A stretch of DNA of 64,000 nucleotides, taken from assembly GCA_030848705.1 (NCBI GenBank), contig CM061243.1:119126674-119190673 (forward strand). Reading direction: 5' to 3'. Under the pieces are notes generated by a model. That model made no database searches, had not been told where the DNA came from, and worked only from the letters and a program-made list of their open reading frames with translations. Source of the DNA: Heracleum sosnowskyi. Lineage: Eukaryota; Streptophyta; Magnoliopsida; Apiales; Apiaceae. A program made the translations under genes and the position numbers. Positions 1-9,932 of the stretch are shown piece by piece. Position 1 is the first letter of the stretch, and the number at the start of each line of letters is the position of its first letter.

Positions 1-867
1 GTATTAGATACATCACCCATGCCATGCCTGCTAAACAAGATAAAATCTGTAACGATTCAAGATTTTAAAATTGAACAAAACGAACATGAGATTATTGTGT
101 TTATGAAACACAGAAATAAGTATGAATTTTCGATTTTTTGATATGGGGCGATTTTGACAAAAATACAAGCATCGCTTGTAAGAAAGGCGGGTTTTAAGTG
201 AGACCACTGTGACTCCTCCGTTGGACTGGAGATCAAACCATTGATGAATTTTGAATTGAAGTACTTAGTTCAAGGAAAAATTGGGAATCTCTTGATGATG
301 GGATCATGGTCGTTTTAATAATAAAATCCCTAAATTTAAAATATTAAGTCACTTAGATGTCTTCCAATGGGCAACACTCGTCAAGACCTAGATCGAGAAA
401 AAGTGGGTTCGCCAAAGCGAAGCACTCCAATCTATCGTGGTAATGCGCGATGAAGTAAATGTGATACTTAACTGTTAGACCATTGGGTTAGACTTAACTA
501 AGTTACCACAATAGGATTGTGAACTTAGAGGCATGAAGTTTGGTATGATTTATTGGATAAATGTGGACAAATGTTGTTCTACCAGACTTTCCAAGAGTTA
601 TATATGATATAATTGACAAGAGTTGTTTACCTAAATAAATCATGTTTTGGGAGTAAAGCCAAAACTGACCTTAAGCATGACGAAATATGGATCTTGGCTC
701 ACTAGAAGGATTTAGAGTAATGTCTTCCGAATTAATAGTTAGGGCTATTGATTTGATAAAAATAGTGGGAGATATATATTGTGAATATACATGGATAATC
801 ACTTGAACATAATTTAATAAATCTGCAACTAACTTATTTTATGCATTTTAACATTGTAGATATCTAA
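1..867 (+). mobile_element. Probable LTR/leader remnant of a copia element upstream of gag
   Basis: No long reading frame is present, and the stretch runs directly into the gag start at 868, so it is best read as LTR or leader sequence of the same element. Its text (a leader with purine-rich stretches and a gag ATG preceded by an AT-rich segment) resembles the 5' region of TNT1-like copia elements. I could not find the LTR edge, PBS or a target duplication, and the element may begin outside the window. The assignment rests on position. Confidence 0.4.
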
Positions 868-1482
868 ATGGCAAACTCAAACAATTTCTATGTGCGATCA
901 GTCCTTGAGAAGGAAAAGCTGACAGGAACCAACTTCCTTGATTGGCAAAGGAATTTGAGGATTGTCCTCAGGCAGGAGCGAAAGCTTTATGTCCATGATA
1001 TTCCTCACCCTGGACCTCTTGCTGCTGAAGCAACCGAGGCTCAACAAAATGCTTATCAGAAGCATCTTGATGATTCTACGGATGTCTGTTGTTTGATGCT
1101 AGCGACTATGAGTCCTGAGCTTCAAAAACAACATGAGCGTATGGACGCTTATGACATGATAGAGCACCTCAAAAGGATGTTTGAGGGTCAAGCTCGTCAA
1201 GAGAGGTTTGATGTAAGCAAAGCATTGTATACATGCAAACAGGGAGATCGTGGCCCGGTTGGACCACATGTTCTAAAGATGATAGGGTATTTGGAAACCC
1301 TTGAGAATTTGGGTTACCCGGTTTTACCGGAACACCAAGCAGATTTGATCTTGCAGTCTTTGAACAACAACTACATTCAATTTGTTATACACTATATTAT
1401 GAGTGAGATAGACAAAACACCTACCGAACTATTGGCATTATTGAGGACTGCTGAGACCAATATTCTTAAATATTGCCAATAA
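868..1482 (+). CDS. gag: Truncated Ty1/copia gag (UBN2-type capsid region)
   Basis: This 204-residue frame starts at a clear ATG and matches the N-terminal gag region of TNT1-like copia elements: an early FLDWQRNLRIVL motif (about residues 24-35), then the helical UBN2/retrotran_gag region with YDMIEHLKRMFE (about 95-106) and an ELLALLRTAETNI segment near the end. Gag normally packages element RNA into cytoplasmic particles. Here it stops just after the capsid-like part. The zinc knuckle, protease, integrase and reverse transcriptase are missing. The last residues (after TNI) come from the junction of an inverted duplication, not from gag. It is a dead fragment although the remaining frame is open. 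Family assignment is firm; whether it is transcribed is unknown. Confidence 0.8.
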   Translation: MANSNNFYVRSVLEKEKLTGTNFLDWQRNLRIVLRQERKLYVHDIPHPGPLAAEATEAQQNAYQKHLDDSTDVCCLMLATMSPELQKQHERMDAYDMIEHLKRMFEGQARQERFDVSKALYTCKQGDRGPVGPHVLKMIGYLETLENLGYPVLPEHQADLILQSLNNNYIQFVIHYIMSEIDKTPTELLALLRTAETNILKYCQ

Positions 1483-1510
1483 TGCCAATAGTTCGGTAGG
1501 TGTTTTCGTC
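1411..1510. repeat. Inverted duplication of the gag end (33-34-bp arms)
   Basis: The left arm 1411-1443 lies inside gag. The right arm 1477-1510 is its reverse complement apart from one extra base, and a 33-bp loop separates them. The right arm contains AATGCCAATAGTTCGGTAGG, the complement of gag codons for PTELLAL. The arms mark the exact place where gag homology ends, so the duplication probably formed with the truncation. Confidence 0.85.
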
Positions 1511-1529
1511 TTAAAATATTGCGATGCAA

Positions 1530-3350
1530 CTATTCAAACTTCAACTATTTGTATTATCACAAAAATTATAATTTTTTTAAATATTCTTAGACGTTATAAT
1601 AAAACCTTTTTAATGCGTATATGTGCATCATTACAATATAAAATGTTAATCATGAAAACATAATCGATTTTAATATAATCATTGTCTTTCCTGTGAATTT
1701 GAATGTAAGTAAGGGATTTCAATGTTAGTTTAGTTAAGAAAAAAAACTTAACATTTGTTTAATTGAATTCTGAACATGGTTGATTTTTATATATTTATTG
1801 TTTTTACTATGAATTTGAATGTAAATATAGAAATTCAATTATCTAAATATGATTAATTTAAAAAGTTATGAAATAATGGTATTAAACAACTCTAATTAAT
1901 TCCCAAAATCACAAAAAGAATATATCAAAAACTATATAAAAAGATAACATTCAATATAATTATTATTAAATATAGAAATCAACTAAAACAAATTAGAAAA
2001 TATTGTATCCACCAAGTCTTCTTGTGCAACCTATTACAATATAAAATAGGTCTCTATTTGTGTTCCAACTTGTGCTAAATCCTATCAAGGCATATATACC
2101 TAACATATCCAATGGTAGAAAAAAATCTCCACCTAAGCGTTTTCAAATTCATATTTTCAATAGTTTTTTTTTCGAAAATCCAACTATACAGATTAAAAGA
2201 TTACGCAAAAATTAGTGGTTACAAAAAATTACATAGAAATTGATTTTGTATATGATGCAATTTTAAATCAAAAAATGATACAAAATTTAAGTCATTACAT
2301 TCATATTGTAAACAATATATAAAATAACATGCTAAATTAAATGTATTTTTAAAGGGTAAAATTTAAAAAAATTTGCACACCTACTTATTTTTGCATAAAA
2401 TTTTCATCGGTATGGTTAAATTTACGAAAAAATTGATAAAAACGTGATTTTAAGCCGTTTAGGTAGATAATTTTTCTAGCGTGACATGTAGATTCTCTTA
2501 ACACAAATCAAAAAACTAATTAACAATAGTTTTTAAGTATGCACATATATAGCCTGCAAAATCTAAAGTTACAGATGTTAGAAAGAACAAAATAAATTAA
2601 AATATACAAACAGTTATCATCAATATGCAAAGTTATTAATGCACACAAATTATCATAAAATCCTCAAATTTTTGACGTGAGGAGAACTAATTAGTATGTC
2701 ATACTTTTATAGTCAATTTAAGATATAATATTAAGATTAAATAAAGATTATATTATAAATAAGATTTTAATATAAAGATTTAACAAAGATTAAATCCTAA
2801 ATAGGATTGTAATATAACGTTAAAATAAAATTTTAATTCTAAAAAATATTGATTTTTATATATTTATTATCTTCCCTATAAATTGGAATCTATGTTAGAT
2901 AATTTAATTTTATTAAATAAAAATAAAGAAACTCTAGAAAAATATATTAAACTTAAATATGATTTAATTTAGTTGGGAAAATAAGTTATTTTTGTTTAAT
3001 TAAATTTTAAATAGGATTGACTTTTTATATATTTATTTTCTTCCCTGAAAATTCGAATTGAATTAAAATAGTGAAACTCAAGAAAAATAGATTAAAACTT
3101 AAATATGATTTAAGTTAGTTATGAAAAAAGGTAATATTTGTTTAATTAAATTTTAAATAGGATTTACTTTTATATATTTATTGTTTTTCCTGAAAAATCG
3201 AGTGTAAATAGAGAATGTTTTACTAAAAATTCGAATGTAAATAAGGAAATTTAATTTTATTGAATTAAAATTGAGGAGCTCTAGAAAATTAGATAAATAT
3301 GAATCGAGCGATTCTAGAGCTTCCGGGGGTTTTCCTTTATATATATAAAG
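1530..3350. repeat. Dispersed AT-rich repeat, copy 1 (partner at 43.67-48.0 kb)
   Basis: From about 1530 to 2705 the sequence can be followed almost base for base at 43670-44805, with scattered substitutions and short indels. Shared landmarks include TTCCTGTGAATTTGAATGTA and GACATGAGGAGAACTAATTA-like text. The similarity resumes at about 2710-2790 against 46741-46838 and at about 2850-3310 against 47700-48000, because copy 2 carries two insertions that copy 1 lacks. Copy 1 ends near TATATATAAAGATA (3338-3351), which on the minus strand reads as a TC-starting terminus. No coding potential is seen. A non-autonomous Helitron-like element is the likeliest identity. Confidence 0.7.
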
Positions 3351-3351
3351 A

Positions 3352-4062
3352 TATACTAGTTGAAAAAGCCACCCTTCGCGGCGACGTAATAATTTTTTAA
3401 AAAAACTCTATCAAATATATTACGAAAATTACTCGGTCCTCGCTAATAAACCGTCCTCATGTAAAACACTCTTTCCTTTTTAATATCAAAATCTCAAATT
3501 TAATATATTGAATATATACTTGTCATATATATTAATTTTTATGTTATCATACTCTTTTCTAATGTGATACTCTTTTGTTGAAAAAACATTTATATAACTT
3601 TACATATTCTACTTCAAATAGAATTTTTAGTTATGTATTACAAATGCTTATTCTACTTTCAATAGAATTTTTAATTGCAAGTACTTCTTTTATATCCAAT
3701 AGAATTTTTAATTGCAAGTACTTCTTTTATATCCGAACTCTTCTCCTCTATAAATCGAAACACCTATTCTATTTCAAATAGAACTTTGCAAGTACTTCTT
3801 TTATATTTTAAATCTTCCCATCTACAAATTCAAACACTTATTCTACTTCAAATAGAACTTTTAATTATATGTCTTCGCTATAAATTTGAACTCTTCTCCT
3901 CAATAAATTCGAACATCTATTCTACTTCTAATATGTCAATGGATTTTTTTTTATTTATCAGTATTTTAAATTCTAAAATTCTAGATAATTAGAAAAATAG
4001 ATTGAGACGATCTTAGGGGTGCTACCTAACCTCCCGCATATCCTCTTTTATATATATTGATG
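3352..4062 (-). mobile_element. Small Helitron-like element with internal tandem repeats
   Basis: On the minus strand the left edge reads as a GC-rich hairpin-like segment followed by CTAGT (plus strand ACTAGTTGAAAAAGCC at 3354). The right edge (about 4040-4062) reads as a TC-starting terminus containing ATATATAAAAGAGG. These resemble Helitron 3' and 5' ends. No Rep/helicase gene is present. The hairpin is imperfect and no boundary was proven, so this is an inference from end structure and from similar ends elsewhere in the window. Confidence 0.4.
3570..3945. repeat. Diverged tandem repeats (TTCTACTTCAAATAGAA units)
   Basis: Six or more copies of a unit built from TATTCTACTTCAAATAGAA plus CAAGTACTTCTTTTATAT or CTCTTCTCCTCTATAAAT follow one another with variable spacing of about 45-80 bp. 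Two neighbouring copies (about 3660-3735) share an identical stretch reading AATAGAATTTTTAATTGCAA. The short reading frames across it are by-products of the repeats. Confidence 0.75.
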
Positions 4063-4369
4063 ATTGATTTTTAAAATAAGTTACAATTCTTACGTATAGA
4101 CTTCCTCAGTTCACATAAAAATATTTAATTAGAAGGGGTTTTAATTTCGTTCAACCACTTTATATTATTTAAAATATATTTTGATAAGTAATTTGATTTT
4201 TAATTCAAGGCTGTAAAAACCGGAACTCGTTTTTGTTTTCGAAAAATGAGTACTCAGAACTCGGAGAGTACTCAGAGAATAAATCAAATATTTTATTTTA
4301 TTCTCATATATTAAATCCATTCATTTAAATTAGTGTATATGTGTTAAAACTTAATGATATTACATATTA
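4063..4369. other. AT-rich spacer, no feature seen
   Basis: This stretch lies between two Helitron-like ends. I see no conserved coding sequence, tRNA boxes or tandem structure. Confidence 0.5.
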
Positions 4370-4827
4370 TACTAGCCTATAACCCGATGCACGAATTGTT
4401 TAATAGTGTATGTGTGTTAAAACTTATTATTTGTGTTTGTGTATAATATTTTTATTAGTTGAATATTAAATGAATTTGTTAAAAAGACTAAGTAGGTCTG
4501 CAAATATTTTTTTATTGAAATTTATAATTATAATAATAAGACATGTTAAAAATAATAAATAATCTTTTAAAATAAATAAGTTTTTAAAATAATTAGGCTT
4601 ACTTTTAAAATAATTAGAGTAATTTGTGATAATTAATTATAATATATTATACTAATTAAAAATAATATACTTTATTAGTATATCATTTTAATTGTTGTGT
4701 AATAATTATGCTTAAATAGATATCCTTAAAAATGTACTAAAATATTTTTTAATAAATAAACCCGTAAATTGGTCTAAGTATATTGAATTAAAAAGTATAA
4801 GATCATCACATGACCCAAATAACGTTC

Positions 4828-6424
4828 TGTTGGGATTTATGGGTGATAGCATTGAAACAACTTAACTTTTTATGTACTTAATTTCTTAATTAAGTAGAAC
4901 ATACTATCACAGCCAAAGTATGTTCTTGTAATCAATATGTAATGTCATTTTAGTTGTGTAATTTGAAAGAAGTTCACTTGCTGTGTTCAAGCCTCAATGA
5001 ATGCATATTAGATGACAACATGAATAAAGGTTACTGTCATAAGCATTGACAGTAAGATTACAAGAAGACAAAATGTTGCAAGTCACGACAGTATATTCAC
5101 TCTGACAACAACATTGGCGAAAGACTACACGACAGCAACTTTAGCCCTCAACAGCAAGTTTGGAAACCTCGATAGCACTCTATGCGGGGAACTCATACTG
5201 TCACCAAAAGCACATTCCTGTGACAGCAAGCTTTGCGGCAAAAGTAACTGTCTCAAGAAAGATCCCTGTTCTAGGTATCTTCTCAGTCAAATCTAGACCT
5301 GGCAAATCAGTCGTGTCGTGTCGTTTCGTGTCGTGTAATTTCGTGTTTCGTGTACTTTTTGGCTATACACGAAAACGACACGAATTCAAATCGTGTACCT
5401 GAAACTGTTACACGAACACGACACGAGTGATACACGACTTGACACGACACGACACGAGATACCTGAATTTTTTCGTGTACCATTCGTGTACACGAAACTA
5501 AACGAAACGAAATAGACACGAATAGCAACGAAAACACGAATGTTTACACGAAATTTCTTAAAGTTCGCATTACTTTCATGTAATATCAATTAATATTTAT
5601 ATTATATATATAATATATATTTTTAATTATTTATATATTTATTTATGTCGTGTACTTCGTGTCGTGTCGTGTACTTGAAGGGTAAATCCAAAAACGACAC
5701 TAAATCGGGGTCGTGTACTTTCATGTTCGTGTATTTTCGTGTCGTGTACTTAAAATGCAAACACAAACACTAAATTTTCGTGTCGTTTCGTGTCGTGTAA
5801 GTCGTGTCGTGTATAAAATTGCCGGGTCTAGTCAAATCCCGTGATAGTTTCAATGTTCAAGAAACAGGCGTGTTGCAGTATCCCTAAGCTGCACCAAGTC
5901 TGCAAGACTACGACAGAAGCTTCAAGCACTACAAAACAAAAGCGAATCAATTCAAGAGCAAGGTCAAGTCTCTATTTGCTGAATTGTTTTAGCTGGAAAT
6001 AGAATGAATCTAGGTTGCTTTCTTTGTAATGTATATCTGACATGTTAGCAATTTAGGAATGTCACATGGGTAGGCAATTTGTAAGAAGCTGCCACTTGAT
6101 AATGACAGCAGCTTCACAGACCCGTGTTGACAGTGATAGGATTAGTTTTATACTTAGACTATCAATTCATTCTAGGAATGTAACGAAGACAAGTAAGTGT
6201 CTTGAAAAAACCGAAGCTCAAGAATTCTCTCTTGAGGTTGTAGCAACACTTTGCAAAATAAATAAAAACATTTATTTTGTGAATCCTGTCTTCAGATTAT
6301 ACTGTTTGTGAATGCATACATATTATTGATAACATTAAATCTTAGTTTTGGTTGTTGAAATTGAGATTGAATTTTATCAGTATTGCATTCACCCCCCCCC
6401 CCCCGCAATACACGAGGACCAACA
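4828..6424 (+). mobile_element. Solo LTR with 5-bp target duplication, interrupted by a hAT MITE
   Basis: The sequence starts TGTTGGGATT and ends GAGGACCAACA, so the termini are the inverted pair TGTTGG/CCAACA. It is flanked on both sides by CGTTC (4823-4827 and 6425-6429), a 5-bp target duplication typical of LTR retrotransposons. There is no internal element sequence and no second LTR, hence a solo LTR. Without the 545-bp hAT insertion and its target duplication the LTR is about 1.05 kb. A polyadenine-rich AATAAATAAAAACATT segment (about 6258) and a C13-14 run (about 6391-6404) lie in its 3' part. Superfamily cannot be told from an LTR alone. Confidence 0.88.
5294..5830 (+). mobile_element. 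hAT-type MITE rich in TCGTG repeats
   Basis: The terminal inverted repeats are TAGACCTGGCAA at 5294 and TTGCCGGGTCTA ending at 5830, with 11 of 12 bases matching. The 8-bp target duplication GTCAAATC is perfect (5286-5293 and 5831-5838). The 8-bp duplication and TAGNNCNGGCAA-like end are typical of hAT elements. The 537-bp body is mostly short arrays of TCGTGTCGTG and its complement CACGACACGA in both orientations around an AT-rich centre, so it can fold into a long hairpin. The short reading frames here are low-complexity artefacts. It sits inside the solo LTR and is therefore younger. Confidence 0.92.
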
Positions 6425-6429
6425 CGTTC

Positions 6430-9092
6430 TAATTAGAATAGTTAATTTTTTATATATAAATATCTTAACTATTGAATTAACAAATTAAAGAACGACTAAC
6501 CAAATTACTAATAAAACTTTTTTTTGCAAGTGTTGCTTTTAAATATTTTTAACTTTTTTAGTTTTATTTTTGTTAGTTATATATAAGATACTGTTGATCT
6601 ATTATATATTAAAGAAAAAAAAGTATAATACCACATATTTGACGAAATTTAATCTTTATTTACATCTTTAATCTTTATTTTATTTTTTATTTGGCTTATT
6701 TGCTTTTATTTTTTTTATGATTAATTTATGCATTCATTTCATATATTAAATTGTTTTAAAGAATTATAATGAATATTTATTTGACTCGACATGATTTAAT
6801 AATTTATAGGACTGTTCTTGTCTAATTTTCAGTGTTTAGTGTCGCATTTCAGGTAACTGATAATTATATATATGTCGTCTGTGATAATTTTAGGAAAAGA
6901 AAAATTTTAGTTAGAAAATATAAAAAAAATCTACGCTTTGGCTAATAAATTTAATCGGTTAATTATTAGTATTTATAATATTAGTATTTTATTCTACTAA
7001 ATGGAATAGACCGTGATATTTTTGAGATTTTAGCTAGGAGAAATATTAGTTAAAAATATAAAAAAGAATATACATTTTGGCAAAAAATATCTAATCGGTT
7101 AGTTATTAGTAATTATAATATTATTATTTTATTTTATTAAATAGAACTGCTCGTGATATTTTTGAAAAATTAGATGTTTTAGTTAAAGAATATATTTTTT
7201 TGTTAATAAAAGTAATTGATTAATTATTAGTATTTTATGTTACTAAATGAAATTGTCCGTGATATCTTTGAAGTTTTAGTTAGGAGAAATTTTAGTTTGA
7301 AAATATAAAAAAATATACGTTTTGGAAAAAAAAAGTTAATCAGTTAGTCATTAGTAATTATAATATTATTATTTTAATTTATTAAATAGAAATGTCTGTT
7401 ATATTTTTGGAAAATGAGATATTTTAGTTAGGAAAAATGAAAAAGTAGAAATTTTAGTTAGAAAATATAAAAAAGAATATACACTTTGGCTAAAAAAGGT
7501 AATGGGTTAGTTATTAACAATTATAATTTTATTATGTTATTTTATTAAATGAAACTGTCTGCGATATTTTTGGAAAATTAGATGTTTTAGTTAGGAAAAA
7601 TAGAAAAGATATTATATATAATAGTTTTAATATTTTATCTAACGGTTCTCATCGATTTGATCATAAATATCTAACGGCTATGAATACAAAAAACGATATT
7701 TTTGAAAAAGGAGGGAGTTTAGTAAGAAAAAAAATAGAAAGATACATGTTTTAGTTGAAAAAGTTAATTGCCTGTAATATTTTTGAAAAAATAGGGAATT
7801 TTTTTAGAAAAAATAATGTATTTTAACTGAAAAGGGTATTTAGTTATAAATAGGTAATATTAATATTTAATAATATTTTTTATTGATAAGTTAAGGTAAT
7901 AATTAAGTAAAACACAAATTACTAAAAAATTGTACCGACCGACCAAACTTTTAATGTTTCGTCTAGTCTATTATATGATAGTATAGATTTTATTTTATTA
8001 AATGAAATTCCCCGTTATATTTTTTGAAAATGAGAACTTATAGTTAAAAGAAATTTTAGTTATAAATTATAAAAAATAATATATGATTTGGCTAAAAAAG
8101 CTAATCGGTTATTTATTAGTAATTATATTCTTTTATTAAATGGAACCGTCCGTGATATTTTTGGAAAATGAGATATTTTAGTAAAAACAAATAGAAAGGT
8201 ACCCCTGATATTTTTGGAAAATGTGAGCTTTTATATGAAGAAATTTTAGTTTAGAAAATATATAAAAAAAATCAAGCTTTTGCTAAAAAGGCTAATCGAT
8301 TACTTATTAGTAATTGTTATATTTTTATTTTATTTTATTAAATGGAACTGCCCGTGATATTTTTGGAATATTAGAGATTTTAGTTAGGAAAAAATAGAAA
8401 AGTATTAATTTTAGTTAGAAAATACAAAAAATAATATACACTTTGGCTAAAAAAAGGTAACTAGTTAGTTATTAACAATTATAATATTATTAAATGGAAC
8501 TGCCCGTGATATTTTTGTAAAATAAGATGTTTTAATTTGGAAAATAGAAAAGATAAGAAAATGAACTATATATAATAATTTTTAGGATTTTATCCAACGG
8601 TTCTCATCGGTTCTCATCCTGATATTTTTGAAAAATGAGATATTTTAGTTAGGAAAAATAGAAAGGTACCCGTGATATTTTTGGAAAATGTGAACTTTTA
8701 TATGAAGAAATTTTAGTTTAAAAAATATAAAAAAAAATTAAACTTTTGCTAAAAAGGCTATCGATTACTTATTATTAATTGTAATATTTATTATTTTATT
8801 TTATTAAATGGAACTGCCCGTGATATTTTTGGATATAAGAGGTTTTAGTTATGAAAAAATAGAAAAGTATAAATTTTAGTTAGAAAATACAACAAATAAT
8901 ATACACTTTGGCTAAAAAAAGCTAATTGGTTAGTTATTAACAATTAAAATATTATTGTTTTATATTATTAAATGGAACCGCCCGTGATATTTTTGAAAAA
9001 TAAGATGTTTTAATTTAGAAAATAGAAAAGGTAAGAAAATGTACTATATATAATAATTTTTAGGATTTTATCTAACGGTTCTCATCCTGATA
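6430..9092. repeat. AT-rich diverged tandem repeats (CCCGTGATATTTTTGGA units)
   Basis: A unit of roughly 100-150 bp built from CCGTGATATTTTTGGAAAA, TTTTAGTTAGGAAAAATAGA and ACACTTTGGCTAAAAAAGG recurs at about 7011, 7151, 7257, 7395, 7557, 7756, 8011, 8149, 8207, 8350, 8502, 8671, 8816 and 8980. The same unit continues right of the LINE (12237 onward) and again at 49370-51150. No coding sequence is present. This appears to be the internal part of Helitron-like elements. Confidence 0.75.
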
Positions 9093-9905
9093 TGCTGGAA
9101 CTGCCGAAGGATAGGCAATCCTCGGGCAGTTCGTATTTTTGGAGATTTGTTAAAATCTCGAAAACCAGACTTTGTGTTCTTATCTGAAATGCTTGTTGAA
9201 TCTAAAGTTATCACTGACCTTGCTGTTAAGTTTGGTTTTATTAGCTCGTTTGCAACTGACCTTGCTGTTAAGTTTGGTTTTATTAGCTCGTTTGCAGTAG
9301 ACAGAGTTGTTAGAGGATGGGGATTGGCAATTATGTGGAAACGTAGTATTGAGTGTTAGATAGTGGACTCTTCCACTAATCATATTGATGTCCATATCAT
9401 GGAAAGATCAACTCTTGCATGGAGACTGACTTGTTTTTATGGATACCCAGAACGAACACGTAGACAGGAGTCATGGGATTTTCTGAGAAGGCTAGCAAGT
9501 AATGTGTCTGTCCCATGGTGCATTTTTTGTGATTTCAATGATATGTTATATGCCAAGGATAAGAAAGGACCTCATCCACACCCTCAATCTCTTTTGGATG
9601 GATTTCATATGGCGATCGAAGATTGTGGGATGTCTGAAATTGACCTAATTGGTGGTGAGTTTACTTGGGAGAAAAGTAAAGGGACCCCGAATTGGGTAAG
9701 GGAGAGGCTAGATAGATCGTATGCTAATGATTTATGGAGGAGGAAATTCCCCCTATGCAAATTATCAGTCACTCACACGATCTACTCGGACGATGATCCA
9801 ATCTTGCTTGAACCTGTTAATACTTCTTTCTCCAGGAAACAATTTCGCTTCAGGTTTGAAAATACTTGGTTGAATGAACCAGAATTTAAACATGAAGTCT
9901 TATAA
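9093..9905 (+). pseudogene. LINE ORF2 endonuclease domain, broken
   Basis: The frame shows NCRRIGNPRAVR, KPDFVFLSEM (the conserved SET-like site changed to SEM), FYGYPERTRRQESWDFL, CIFCDFNDML (the GDFN-like active-site region) and YSDDDPILLE where SDH is usual. This order and spacing match the APE-type endonuclease that nicks target DNA in plant L1 elements. Breaks are a TAG at about 9357-9359 and a TAA at 9903-9905. A perfect 42-bp tandem duplication (9213-9254, 9255-9296) repeats 14 residues in frame. The changed catalytic histidine also argues that it is inactive. Confidence 0.85.
9213..9296 (+). repeat. Perfect 42-bp tandem duplication in the LINE
   Basis: Two identical 42-bp copies (9213-9254 and 9255-9296) start ACTGACCTTGCTGTTAAG. 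The frame is kept, so residues TDLAVKFGFISSFA occur twice. One copy corresponds to the normal endonuclease sequence. Confidence 0.97.
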
Positions 9906-9932
9906 TATTGGAGGTCGATTCTAGTAAGCCAT

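Larger units (their letters stand above)
4371..7985 (-). mobile_element. Helitron-like region carrying a solo LTR insertion
   Basis: The left end (plus strand ACTAGCCTATAACCCG at 4373) reads on the minus strand as a degenerate hairpin, then CTAGT, as at a Helitron 3' end. The right end (about 7950-7985, containing CTTTTAATGTTTCGTCT) reads on the minus strand as a TC-starting end with GACGAAACATTAAAAG. That end is shared with 43018-43060, 50025-50062, 50660-50692 and 51215-51260. The span may be several nested elements rather than one. It contains no transposase. The solo LTR at 4828-6424 was inserted later. Confidence 0.45.

Noticed and set aside
5160..5589. Several overlapping frames rich in Val, Ser, Arg and Phe on both strands
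   Set aside because: They are translations of the TCGTG/CACGA repeats in the hAT MITE and adjoining LTR.
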